Below are positions 33,910-42,800 of a stretch of 64,000 nt of DNA, one piece after another; positions within the stretch are counted from its first letter, which is position 1, and every line of letters starts with the position of its first letter. Source of the DNA: a virus; the IMG/VR virus record IMGVR_UViG_3300032805_000001, positions 1 through 64,000 of that record; one strand, 5' to 3'. The translations under genes were made by a program, and so were the position numbers. The notes under the pieces are model-generated. The model ran no database searches, was not told the origin of the DNA, and saw nothing but the letters and a program-made list of their open reading frames with translations.

Positions 33910-33924
33910 CTCGTTCACTGCGGG

Positions 33925-34029
33925 AGGCCGGGCGGGCTTCGATCCCGCAAATGTCCCGATACCAGCCGCGCCTACTCGTGCACGTTTCAGCTTGGCCACA
34001 CGGTGCCCTGCCAATTGGGCTACCGGCCT
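33925..34029 (-). tRNA. tRNA-like element with abnormal anticodon region
   Basis: Read on the minus strand: a 7-bp acceptor-like stem AGGCCGG/CCGGCCT, TA at positions 8-9, a D-arm GCCC-AATTGGCA-GGGC, and a T-arm GCGGG-ATCGAAG-CCCGC placed directly before the 3' acceptor strand, all as in a tRNA. The segment between D- and T-arms is 55 nt instead of about 22 and has no normal 5-bp/7-nt anticodon arm. CCGTG can pair with CGCGG around a 28-nt loop, which could mean an insertion. Outer bases GCGGG/CCCGC lengthen the stem to 12 bp. May be a decayed or intron-bearing tRNA, or a tRNA mimic. No anticodon is assigned. Confidence 0.35.
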
Positions 34030-34065
34030 CCCGCACTACGAGCATAGACAGGGGGCGATCTCCCC

Positions 34066-35010
34066 GTGTCCCTGCTGTATCCGGCCGGGCAAACGCCCTA
34101 TTGCACGCCAAACGAGCTCATAGCCGCCCCCACGGGTATCTCCTGGTCCACGATCCCGCCGTATAAGGGGACGACCCCGGCGCAGAATGTGGCCGAGCAG
34201 CTCAACATGCTGATGCGGGCGACCGCGCAATGCGATTTGTACACGAATCAGGTCCTCCGGGCGACTCTCGACACGGAGCAGATCAGCGGCCCTGACTTCC
34301 GGGTGACGATCCAGACCGGCTCACAGAACGGCCGGGTGATCTTGTCCCGCTGGCCGATCCTGTCGATCACCCAGATCCAGGTCGCGCCGAATAACATGTT
34401 CCCGCGCCAGTGGACGACCCTGCCAGCCGGGTACTACGACATCGAGCATCCGGTGATCGGCGTGTACGGGTCGATTGCCCCTTCGGACTCGGGGGATGGC
34501 GGCCAGTCGATCGTTATCTCACCGGGGTACGTGAACTGGGCGAATGGCCGCAATGGTGTCCTTTTGCGTGTCTCGTACGTCAATGGATGGCCGCACTGTT
34601 CCCTGACCGGGAATGTCGCTGCTGGTGCTATGACTATTCCGGTTGATGACTGCACCGGGTGGGCGATCACCGGGGAGTTCGGGGTTACGGGTGCGGCGGG
34701 GACGATCTATGACAGCGGCCAGCAGGAAGGCGTGCAGGTCACTGCGGCGTCGGCGACGTCGGGGCCGGGGACGCTGACGCTTTCGTCGGCGCTCACGTTC
34801 GGGCATGCCGCGGGGGTGATGGTGACGTCGCTGCCGCAGTCGGTGATCTGGGCGACGATCCTGTTCGCCTCGGCGCAGGCTCTTACCCGTGGTTCCACGT
34901 CGACGACGGTCCACAACATTCCCGGGACGGGGGCGAGCGGGGAGAAAAGCGCCGCGGACCTCATCGGGGACGCTGAGATGCTGCTGCATCCGTTGCGCAG
35001 GACGATCTAG
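34066..35010 (+). CDS. Head-tail connector/adaptor protein
   Basis: 314 residues from GTG 34066. Helical N-terminal part (TPAQNVAEQLNMLMRATAQCD), then strands (FRVTIQTGSQNGRVILSRWPI), an inserted module TIPVDDCTGW...SALTFGHAAGVMVT shared with other virion proteins, and a C-terminal helical stretch (VIWATILFASAQALTRGS). In siphoviruses the gene after the capsid region encodes the adaptor under the portal; layout and fold fit that role. Confidence 0.65.
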   Translation: MSLLYPAGQTPYCTPNELIAAPTGISWSTIPPYKGTTPAQNVAEQLNMLMRATAQCDLYTNQVLRATLDTEQISGPDFRVTIQTGSQNGRVILSRWPILSITQIQVAPNNMFPRQWTTLPAGYYDIEHPVIGVYGSIAPSDSGDGGQSIVISPGYVNWANGRNGVLLRVSYVNGWPHCSLTGNVAAGAMTIPVDDCTGWAITGEFGVTGAAGTIYDSGQQEGVQVTAASATSGPGTLTLSSALTFGHAAGVMVTSLPQSVIWATILFASAQALTRGSTSTTVHNIPGTGASGEKSAADLIGDAEMLLHPLRRTI

Positions 35011-35021
35011 GAGGCGCCGCG

Positions 35022-35204
35022 ATGGCTTCCCGCAGGGCGATGCATAACGCTGGCCGCCGGAACCACTATGCGGCACGCCGCGCCGCGCACATTAAGGCCC
35101 GGCATTCGGCGCCTGGGTGCTGCGGGGCCATGGGTGGCGGCGGCGGGGGCAGCAAGACCGCTGTGCCGCCGGCGGCGGCACAGTCGCCGCAGACAGCCAG
35201 GTAA
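35022..35204 (+). CDS. Small basic Arg/Ala-rich protein
   Basis: 60 residues behind TAGGAGG. The N-terminal half is very basic (MASRRAMHNAGRRNHYAARR) and the rest Gly/Pro-rich with a CC pair. Could be a minor virion or DNA-contacting peptide. No family. Small but with a strong ribosome site and tight packing between neighbours. Confidence 0.5.
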   Translation: MASRRAMHNAGRRNHYAARRAAHIKARHSAPGCCGAMGGGGGGSKTAVPPAAAQSPQTAR

Positions 35205-35208
35205 CACA

Positions 35209-35724
35209 GTGTCTTTGAACACGGCTCAATTGTTCATCCAGTCCTTGCTTGATGACTTGCCGCTGCCCGGTGACGCCACCCCGAACCTGTCCGCCGTCAT
35301 CACCCCTCCGGACCCGAACGTTCAGGCTGAGGCGCCGACCGCCTACATCTGGCCCACCCGCGGTGTTGAGTCCCGTAACCCGGCGCTGGGCGGCACGATC
35401 CCCCGTAACACCGGGCCGGGTACTCCGTCGGGGCTGAAACCGCTCGAGCACAGCCTGGAGATTTTCCTCGTCTACTTCGGGCAGAACGACGACACTGAAG
35501 CGGACACCTTGTTCCCGGGGATCATCGAAGCGGTCATGCAGGCGCTGCGGACGTCCCCGAACCCGGCGCAGCAGCAGGACCCGTACTCGGGTGTGGTGTC
35601 CACATTCGTCGACGTCGGCGAGCAAATGACGTGGGAAGTGGTCATCAACGCTGTCGAGAACCAGGCGTACAACCGGTACGACTGTCTTCTGACCTGCAAG
35701 ATGTTCGAGCTGATCTTCGCCTAG
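35209..35724 (+). CDS. Tail terminator/head-tail joining-like protein
   Basis: 171 residues from GTG 35209, four bases after the previous stop. N-terminal helix LNTAQLFIQSLLDDLPLPG, a YIWPTRGVESR loop, strands HSLEIFLVYFGQ and QMTWEVVINAVENQ, a closing NRYDCLLTCKMFELIF strand and helix FPGIIEAVMQALR: the alpha/beta plan of phage tail terminator or completion proteins that cap the tail tube. Position just before the major tail protein agrees. Confidence 0.6.
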   Translation: MSLNTAQLFIQSLLDDLPLPGDATPNLSAVITPPDPNVQAEAPTAYIWPTRGVESRNPALGGTIPRNTGPGTPSGLKPLEHSLEIFLVYFGQNDDTEADTLFPGIIEAVMQALRTSPNPAQQQDPYSGVVSTFVDVGEQMTWEVVINAVENQAYNRYDCLLTCKMFELIFA

Positions 35725-35730
35725 CGGCCA

Positions 35731-36048
35731 TTATTCAAGCCAGCGGTCGCGATCGGGGAGCGCCACGAACCTCGCGTTTTGCCATCCCTGGTCCGTGCCG
35801 GGTGCATGGAGCGGCTCAACAACCTGCCGGTCACCCTCAATACGGACAAGGCGCCCAATGCTGTCCGGGTCAAAGCGATCCGGCCTCATGCCGCCCCATC
35901 GCGAAACCTCTAGCACGAGGTCACCCGGTTGCGGGTTCCGCATGCGTTCCCCAAGTTCCTTGATGACCGGCGGTGCATTGCCGATCAGCGTGGCCCTGTA
36001 CAACTCGCGCCCGATGATCGCCAGCAGGTAGACATCCTCGCCTGTCAT
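35731..36048 (-). CDS. Opposite-strand hypothetical protein
   Basis: 105 residues from ATG 36048. A VYLLAIIGRELYRATLIGN start, then GDLVLEVSRWG and DSIGRLVRIEGDRQVVEPL, an SH3-like beta pattern. Lies against the structural operon between connector and major tail protein, ending seven bases from the convergent gene. Probably a cargo gene; function unknown. Confidence 0.6.
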   Translation of the reverse strand: MTGEDVYLLAIIGRELYRATLIGNAPPVIKELGERMRNPQPGDLVLEVSRWGGMRPDRFDPDSIGRLVRIEGDRQVVEPLHAPGTDQGWQNARFVALPDRDRWLE

Positions 36049-36077
36049 GCGCTGACCGTACCGAATGTCTCAGACCG

Positions 36078-36099
36078 CCCCGCCCGGTGCGGGGTTTTT
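36078..36099 (+). terminator. Rho-independent terminator
   Basis: CCCCGC (36078-36083) pairs with GCGGGG (36089-36094) around CCGGT, followed by five T (36095-36099). It lies upstream of the 36117 gene, so rightward transcripts from the head genes could end here, giving the tail genes a separate level of expression. Confidence 0.75.
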
Positions 36100-36116
36100 C
36101 ATGCCCGGAGGCGCGC

Positions 36117-36419
36117 ATGCTCTGCACCTACACCGGCAGTGACAGCCGGATGTATCTCGACTACCGGGACGCCTTCACGGGCCGGTCGCTGGAGGCCGCC
36201 CCCGGCGGCACCTACGACATCGAGGTCGCCTCCGGGCAGCCTGGCAGCCTCCCGCTGCCTCCTGGTGACGGCCGCTGGCTTGCCGCAGCCGAGGGCGTGC
36301 CTGGGGCTCCGGCGGCCCCGCCGTGGCCGCCTGCTCCTGTTCCTGCGGCCGAGCCTGAACCGGTCGCGCCTGTCACACCCGAAGAGGCCGGCGACCGCCC
36401 GGCAGATGAGGAGAGCTAA
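36117..36419 (+). CDS. Small Pro-rich hypothetical protein before the major tail protein
   Basis: 100 residues from ATG 36117 behind CCGGAGG. N-terminal beta part (LCTYTGSDSRMYLDYRDAF, YDIEVASGQPG) and a Pro/Ala/Glu-rich tail. Separated by only two bases from the major tail protein. No recognised family. Confidence 0.55.
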   Translation: MLCTYTGSDSRMYLDYRDAFTGRSLEAAPGGTYDIEVASGQPGSLPLPPGDGRWLAAAEGVPGAPAAPPWPPAPVPAAEPEPVAPVTPEEAGDRPADEES

Positions 36420-36421
36420 CC

Positions 36422-37702
36422 ATGGCACTCGGTGGCCCTTCCGTTGCGCCATCCACTAGGTCCTGGCTCGGGGTCGCCCGCGAGCTCACTGTCGGCAAAG
36501 TTGTCGCGCCGACGAACACGATTCCCATGGATCCGAAGTCGTACTCACCGGAGGACACCCCGAAGTTCCTCCCGGATGAGGCGATCCGCGGCAGCATGGC
36601 CATGTTGTACGAGGACATCATCGGCCCTGCTGATGCCACGTTTTCTTTCGGCGGTCCCGCGTTCCTTGACACGCACGGGTTTTTCCTTGACAACATTTTC
36701 GGGGACTTGTCGACGACTGGCACTGTGTCGGCGGGTACGTCGACGTCGTTTTCTGGTTCCCCGGCGGTGGGAGCGACCGCGATCACGGTGGGGAACGGGA
36801 CTGCGTTCACTGTCGGGCAGACCGTGCAGATCGACTCTGGGTCGATCGCTGAGGTGGTGACGCTGGATGCGACAGCTTCCACTGGTCTTGGTTTCGGCAG
36901 TAACCCGCTCCGGTTCGCGCATGGCGCGTCGGGGACTGTGTTCACGGTCGTGGCCCCGTTCACGCACACGTTCGCGCTGCTCAACTCCCAGTTGGGCTAC
37001 GGGGGAGTGCCTGGTGCGCAGCCGCCCACACTGACCCTCACGGACAACACGGGCCTGAACTACGGCGGCACGCCGGGCACGAACACCTCCTATGCACGTG
37101 CCTATCCCAGCGCATGCGTGTCCGCCGTCGACATCAGCGGCAACGTCGAGCAGCTCCTGGATTTCAAGGTGACGGGGAACTCGTGGGTGTCGATCCCGGC
37201 GCCGGCGACCCCGACGAACACGATTTCCAGCGTCATCCCACAGGCGAACTGGAAGTCGCAGCTTTACGTCGGGGGAACCACCCCCTCGAACCTGATCACT
37301 ACGAACGGTGAATGGGCTGTCAACCTGAAGCGCCAGTTGCAGGTGTACTGGACGTCGCAGGGGACGATTTCGCCGTTCGTTATCGCGCGTGGCCCGCTCA
37401 GCGCAACGCTGTCGATGAAGTTCACGGCACCGGCGGATGAGACTCCGCTGAGCTACATGCTGTATCAGGGTCCTCTGTGGGTTCACATCAACCTGAACAG
37501 CGGAAACACGGGCGGTACGAGCTTGTCGATGACGATCGACGCGAACAATGTGCAGTTCACGAAGAGCAAGATCGGCAGGAGTGCCGTGCTGGTCGATTTC
37601 GACGATACGGCCGAATGTATCGCCAACACAGTCAACACGGGTGGCACCGGCGGTCTCGGCCCGGTCCGGGTTCAGCTTGTTAATGCGCAACCCACGTATT
37701 AA
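36422..37702 (+). CDS. Major tail tube protein
   Basis: 426 residues from ATG behind GGAGAG. It fills the slot between the tail terminator and the assembly chaperones. N-terminal region with ELTVGKVVAPTNTIPMDPKSY and FGGPAFLDTHGFFLDNIFGD resembles actinophage tail tube proteins. Residues about 105-165 carry an inserted module (GATAITVGNGTAFTVGQTVQ, then RFAHGASGT) shared with connector and tailspikes. The C-terminal half is regular beta (GPLSATLSMKFTAP, GPLWVHINLNSG). Hexamers stack to form the tail tube. Confidence 0.82.
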   Translation: MALGGPSVAPSTRSWLGVARELTVGKVVAPTNTIPMDPKSYSPEDTPKFLPDEAIRGSMAMLYEDIIGPADATFSFGGPAFLDTHGFFLDNIFGDLSTTGTVSAGTSTSFSGSPAVGATAITVGNGTAFTVGQTVQIDSGSIAEVVTLDATASTGLGFGSNPLRFAHGASGTVFTVVAPFTHTFALLNSQLGYGGVPGAQPPTLTLTDNTGLNYGGTPGTNTSYARAYPSACVSAVDISGNVEQLLDFKVTGNSWVSIPAPATPTNTISSVIPQANWKSQLYVGGTTPSNLITTNGEWAVNLKRQLQVYWTSQGTISPFVIARGPLSATLSMKFTAPADETPLSYMLYQGPLWVHINLNSGNTGGTSLSMTIDANNVQFTKSKIGRSAVLVDFDDTAECIANTVNTGGTGGLGPVRVQLVNAQPTY

Positions 37703-37740
37703 CAAGTTCTGCACGCTTCTATTGAATTGGAGGCCCCTCG

Positions 37741-38139
37741 TTGGGCAATGAATTGACCGGCGACACGTGGCGTATCGAACTGCCGTCCGGTGGATGGGTC
37801 CAGGTCCGTTCCCGGATGACGGTCGAGGATCAGCGTGCGGTGCAGGGCGCCGTCGACGTCGAGGTGCACAGCGATGGGCAGGGCAATAACGTTGCCCGTC
37901 TCCCCGGGGATCATCAGATGGCCCGCCGGGCGGCCCTGCTGCACCGGATCATCACCGGCTGGTCGTATGCGGAGCAGGGCATTCCGGTCCCGTCGCAGAA
38001 CGTCGCGGGCCCGGACACGGTGGAGTCAGTCCTGTCCGACCTGGATGACATGGCCGCGGTCGATGAGGCGATCGCGCCGCTGATGGAGAAGGTGAACCCG
38101 AGCCGCCGCCCAAATTCGACGAGGCCGTCTCCCGCCTGA
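37741..38139 (+). CDS. Tail assembly chaperone, short form (gpG-like)
   Basis: 132 residues from TTG 37741 behind GGAGG. A beta-rich start (WRIELPSGGWVQVRSRMTVED) and helical end, as in tail assembly chaperones that coat the tape measure before tube polymerisation. The zero-frame product ends at TGA 38137-38139. A slippery heptamer in its last codons yields the longer form. It lies directly before the tape-measure region, where such pairs are normal. Confidence 0.8.
   Translation: MGNELTGDTWRIELPSGGWVQVRSRMTVEDQRAVQGAVDVEVHSDGQGNNVARLPGDHQMARRAALLHRIITGWSYAEQGIPVPSQNVAGPDTVESVLSDLDDMAAVDEAIAPLMEKVNPSRRPNSTRPSPA
38109..38115 (+). promoter_or_regulatory. Programmed -1 frameshift site
   Basis: C CCA AAT in the zero frame of the short chaperone is a full X XXY YYZ slippery heptamer. 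Slipping back one base opens an 82-codon frame to TGA 38361-38363. Such a shift is conserved in tail chaperone genes of siphoviruses. Confidence 0.8.
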
Positions 38140-38363
38140 CCGCCTACCTCTACAGCCATGGGAAGACCGGGGCCCCGCCGGAGGGGATGCCGGCGGATGC
38201 GCTGCTGGATGAGTGGTTCGCGGACACGTACGGGTATACGCCGGCGGAGATCGCGGAGATGCCTTTGGAGGCGTATCAGTGGTTCCCGGTGATCCGCCGG
38301 GCGCATAACGAGGCGGCGTCGCTGCGGCACCGGCAGGAGCAGCGGATGCAGGGCCGGGGGTGA
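38115..38363 (+). CDS. Tail assembly chaperone, -1 frameshift extension (gpGT-like)
   Basis: This frame has no good start of its own. It is read after a -1 slip at 38109-38115 and begins FDEAVSRLTAYLYSHGKTG, with a helical rest including LLDEWFADTYGYTPAEIAEM and a basic tail. The full fusion from 37741 is about 207 residues. In the family the extension contacts the tape measure while the short form recruits tail tube subunits. Confidence 0.78.
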   Translation, partial: FDEAVSRLTAYLYSHGKTGAPPEGMPADALLDEWFADTYGYTPAEIAEMPLEAYQWFPVIRRAHNEAASLRHRQEQRMQGRG

Positions 38364-38366
38364 GCG

Positions 38367-38855
38367 GTGACCCCTGATGAACTGCCGGGTTTTCTTGCCG
38401 GGTTCCGGGATCGGGTGATGGCGACGCCGGGGCCGTGCGCTAAGGCGATGGCGGATGAGTATAAGACGCATCTGACGCGGGTGACGTTGCAGCGGTATCA
38501 CTCGGCTCCGGGCCAGTTCGGTACTCCGTCGCCGGCGTTTGAGGGGCCTGTGGCGTCCCGTACGGGGCGGCTGGCCGCGTCGGTGACGGCGTGGGGCGGC
38601 GCGTCGGATGGGGCGGTGGGGACGGCTTTCGTGGCGCCGCACACGATCTATGCGGTGACGCAGGAGTGGGGGGAGGTTCACTTCGCGCGGACCCGTCACC
38701 TCATGCACTGGACGAACTCCGGTGGCTCCTGGTGGAAGAAGCGGGTCGATATCCCGGAACGCCCGTACATGCGTACTGCCACGAAGGAGACCGTCGCGGA
38801 CGGGTCGCTGACGCGGGCGGCGATAGACATGTTTGTCTCGATCGTGGGGTTCTAA
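38367..38855 (+). CDS. Minor tail/neck protein (HK97 gp10-like)
   Basis: 162 residues from GTG 38367, three bases after the frameshift frame. N-terminal helices (ELPGFLAGFRDRVM, CAKAMADEYKTHLTRVTL), then VASRTGRLAASVTAW and YAVTQEWGEVHF, and a C-terminal ERPYMRTATKETVADG segment; the R(T/S)G.L..S pattern and the PERPYM end are typical of the gp10-like family. Normally located before the major tail protein, so its place here between chaperone and tape measure is a small rearrangement. Confidence 0.65.
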   Translation: MTPDELPGFLAGFRDRVMATPGPCAKAMADEYKTHLTRVTLQRYHSAPGQFGTPSPAFEGPVASRTGRLAASVTAWGGASDGAVGTAFVAPHTIYAVTQEWGEVHFARTRHLMHWTNSGGSWWKKRVDIPERPYMRTATKETVADGSLTRAAIDMFVSIVGF

Positions 38856-39844
38856 TGGCGGCGCTCCGCGTAGGCGCGGTTGGAGCAGTTCTTAGAGCAG
38901 TACACGTTCTGGACTGTTCGCGGGACAAACATGGTTCCGCACTGCTTACACGGCGTCGTGCCCTCGCCGTTTTCGAGCGCCTGGACGCGAGCTTGCCTGC
39001 TCAGTTTGTCGTAGCAAGAACTGGAGCAGCACTTTATGTCGGAGCGGCAACCCCGGAATGTAGTGCCGCAGAACTGGCAGGTTAGTTCCCAGGAGTTTTC
39101 GGCCCGGGGTTTCCGGGGCTGCTTCATGCGCTCGCGCACCTCATCCTTGGCTCGCGCGAGGTTGTCGGCGATGCGGCGCAGCCGGCCCGGGTCATCTAGG
39201 GCTATGCCGATGAGGCGGTTGCATTCTTTGCAGGCCAGCCCGCGACGGCATCTCTCGCATGATTTGGCCAGCGGACAGCATGCATGGTCGTGGTCCAGGT
39301 GGATCGCCTTGGGTACGTCTCGCTTCAGGTCGTCGCCACACAGGTAGCACTTGCCGCCCTGAGCTTCCCAGAATGCCCGAAACAGGCTCTCCCAGTTGAT
39401 CCCGTGCTGGTGTAGGTACTTGTTGCCGAGATCCTGAGAGCGCCGTTCCTTGGCGCGCGCTAGGATGCGCTCGCGGTTGTCTCGGTAGTACTGGCGCTTC
39501 TCGGCCCGCCGAGCCGCCGCCCCTTCTGGATCGGCACTGACCTTCGCGTAGCGTTCCCGCTTCTCGGCTCGGACGCGATCACCGTGTTTCGCTTCATAGC
39601 GGCGTTCAATCTCACGGCGGCTGGCGCGATTCTCCCGCGCCCAGCGAGCATGCACCTCGCGCTGCCGATCTTGATTTTCCCGGTTATAGAACCGGCGATG
39701 ACAGTCGCCTGTGCAGAATCGCGCGTCGCTCCTTTTGGCGGTAAACGTCTGCCCGCACTCGGCGCACGTCTTCTCGTATGAAGTTCGCAGGACGTGCGTG
39801 TGACGTCCGCATTTGCATCCTGGGGGGCATCCTCTTCTGGCCAT
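38852..39844 (-). CDS. Endonuclease VII-like HNH nuclease with several zinc fingers
   Basis: 330 residues from ATG 39844 (the open frame upstream lacks support). Residues about 30-55 are a treble-clef finger (CAECGQTFTAKRSDARFCTG), 60-150 a charged coiled coil, and 155-225 the recombination endonuclease VII core (GGKCYLCGDDL, HLDHDHACC, GLACKECNRLIG). Two more Cys4 fingers follow (CQFCGTTF..CCSSSC, CKQCGTMF..YCSKNC). Endonuclease VII cuts branched DNA in T4; phage copies between genes act as homing endonucleases. It is inserted against the tail operon between two tail genes, and only 30 bp separate its start from the tape measure start. Confidence 0.82.
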   Translation of the reverse strand: MARRGCPPGCKCGRHTHVLRTSYEKTCAECGQTFTAKRSDARFCTGDCHRRFYNRENQDRQREVHARWARENRASRREIERRYEAKHGDRVRAEKRERYAKVSADPEGAAARRAEKRQYYRDNRERILARAKERRSQDLGNKYLHQHGINWESLFRAFWEAQGGKCYLCGDDLKRDVPKAIHLDHDHACCPLAKSCERCRRGLACKECNRLIGIALDDPGRLRRIADNLARAKDEVRERMKQPRKPRAENSWELTCQFCGTTFRGCRSDIKCCSSSCYDKLSRQARVQALENGEGTTPCKQCGTMFVPRTVQNVYCSKNCSNRAYAERRH

Positions 39845-39874
39845 CACTAAGTATAGCTGATTGTCAGGAGGAAA

Positions 39875-42800
39875 ATGGAACTTCCTGAGGTCACGCAGCG
39901 CTTCGACGCCGACGTGTCTGGCTACCTGGCCGGCATTGAGGAAATGATCGCCGCGACGGACCAGTTCCGCGAGTCCGTCGACGCGGCCCTCGTGTCTGTC
40001 GAGGCGCTGCACGCGGCTATTGATGACCTGCCCACCGAGAAGACGATCCACATCAACCTGGAGACGTCTGGGGTTCCGGCTGCTGCTGCGGCTGGGGCGG
40101 GCGCTGGTGCCCCGGACACTGCGGGGATGGCCGCTGAGGCGGCTGCTACTGAGGCGGCCGGGGCTGCCGCCGACGACGCGGATGCGAAGTTCCGCGGGCT
40201 ATCGGAGGCGGAGGATGCTGCGGCGGCTGCGGCGGCCCGGGATGCTGCTGCATTGTCCGCGGAGGCGGCTGCGGCCCATGAGGCGGGGGATGCGGCCGAT
40301 GGGACCGCTGCCTCGCTTGGGCGTATAGGTGAAACCGTCGGTGAGGCTACCATTCCCCTCGCCATGGCTGGTGATGCCGCCCGGGAGGTTGGTATCGGCC
40401 TGGAGGAGGCCGGGGGTGATGCTGAGCGGACAGCCGCCGGTTTCGGCTTGCTCGGTGCCGCTGCTGCCGGGATCGTCAACGGGTTTGCCCGGGTTGAGGA
40501 GACCTGGAAGAACACGAATGTCGTGTGGGGCCTGTCGCTGAATGCCCTGCACTGGATCGTCATGGGCTCGATGGAGGTGCTGGCGGTCGCGGTGCCGGCC
40601 CTGGTCGCGTTCGGCGCCGCCTCCCTGGTCGCTATGCAGGGGGTGCAGGAGACCGGGAACCGGCTTGAGGCCAGTTACACCACCACTGAAGCGCTTGGGG
40701 ATGCGTTTAACACGACCGGTGGTGAGGCGCTCGGCCTGAAAGGGAACCTTCAGGCCGCCCAGGATGCCGCTGACCCGCAGATCTGGGAACTGCTCGGGGC
40801 TGGGCTCAGGATTGTCGGAGAGCAGTCCCAGGGTTTCGTCACCATGGGCAGCCAGGTGATCGGTGTCCTGGACCGGTTCGCGGCGGAACTGACCGTGGAG
40901 CTTAACCCGAAGCTGAGCAGTTTTGCTGGCCAGCTTGACGGCATTGCTTCTAAAGGCGTCTCAGATCTGACTGCGTTCGGGCAGGCGTTCGGTAATCTCG
41001 GTCATTTCATCGTGAATCTCGCGTCGGAGATGCCGGGGCTGGCGGAGGTGCTGCTGGGGGCGGTCGCCGGGTTCACGAAGCTGCTGGCGGTCCTGACCAA
41101 CCCGGCGTGGTACAACTTCGGCGGCAATCTTGTCAGCGTCGCGATGGGCATCGAGGAGGCGTGGCGGTGGGGTGGGCTGCTGTCGAATGTGCTGGGTTCG
41201 ATGCTCGGAAAATTTGCCAACCTGGTCATGGGCATCGGGGGTTTCGTCGGGAAGATTGGCGCACTCGGCAGTGCGGGTACGGCTGCTGCCACTGCCATGG
41301 AAACCATGGGTGGTGGTATCGCTACTGCCGCCGAGGCGCTGTCCGGTCCGTGGGGCTGGGTAATCATGGGGGCTGTGGCGGGGCTGGCGCTGCTCACCAT
41401 CAAGCTGGCAACTACCCGGACTGCCGCGCAGCAGTTCGCTGATGGTCTCCAGAATGCCGTCAATTCATCTGATATGACTGATGCGTTCACGAAGATCGGG
41501 GGAGACCTTACCCAGCTTCAGGGCAAGATGCAGCAGACTGGTGTGGCCGCTGACCATACCGCGACGCTGGTGACGGCTTCCGGTTCGTCGTTTAAGGGGC
41601 TCGGCGCCTCGGTCGGCACGGCCATTGAGGCGTATAACGCATATTCAGGTACGTCCAGCACCATGATAAAGCAGTCTGTTGGCTTGATTGATGCTGGGGA
41701 GAAAATCTCAAGTCAGTTCAAGATCAGTCTTCCCGCGGCGTTTGAGGCTGCCGACATGGCTGGCGTCAAGGTCGGCACCATGTTCCAGAAGAACGGGCAG
41801 ATCAGCGCCGTCGCCCTTCAGCAGATCCAGAACTTTATCGACGGCTATAGGGTTATGAGCGGTAATGCCACCGCTCTTGGTAACAATATCAACGCCGTGA
41901 ACGTGCAACTCGGCTTGCAGAACACTAAGGTCGGTCAGCTCAATCAGGCGTGGGATCAGTTCACCGCCAACGCGACCGGCGGTACCTCGGCCTGGGCCGC
42001 CTTTAATAATGATCTTCAGCAGATGGGTGACACTGCTGGTGTTGTCGGCAATAAAATTACGGCTTTCAGTGGTAAGACTGCAATAGGCGTTAAGGAGATA
42101 AGTCAGGCTCTGACGTCATTTAGTGGTACATCAGCGCAGGTGTGGCAGAGCTTTGATGCCTCCATTACGCAGGCGAACACGAACCTGGACTGGTGGCGGA
42201 CTGCGGCGGCGTCGGGGGCGGCAAGCGGGAAACAGCTCACGGAGGCGACCGCTACTACGGCTGGGGCGTTCCTGCCGTACGTCAAGAACAGCCAGTCGGC
42301 GCTTGCGGAAACGATGATGCTCGCGCAGCAGCAAGGCGGCCCAGCTTACAATTCCTCGAAGTCGCTGGCGCAGAACTATCAGGCGCTGAGCGGCTGGGTG
42401 CAGCAAAACAGTGTCTCGCAGAATCAGTACAACGGCATGCTTGCTCAGGCGACCACTGCTTTGTCTAATGTGAATCAGCAGGCGCAGCAGTTCAGCCAGA
42501 CGCTGCGTGGTGATGTGTCTCAGGCTATTATCACGGGTTCCGGTGCGCTTGCCACCGTCACGAAAGACACTCAGAGCTTCAGTACGGCGCTGAAGAATAA
42601 TGTCCCGCAGTCAGATGCTGTCTCAAGTGCTGTTAAAACTCTTACGGGCGATCTGGTGCGGAACGGCTATGATGCGCAATCCGCTGGCTCTATGATCTAT
42701 CAGCTAGGCGTCCAGCAGGGTCTCACGAAGGGCCAGGCGTACACGCTGGAACAGCAGGCTATCCGGACGGCGAATGCGCTGATTCAGACCGGGAATGCGG

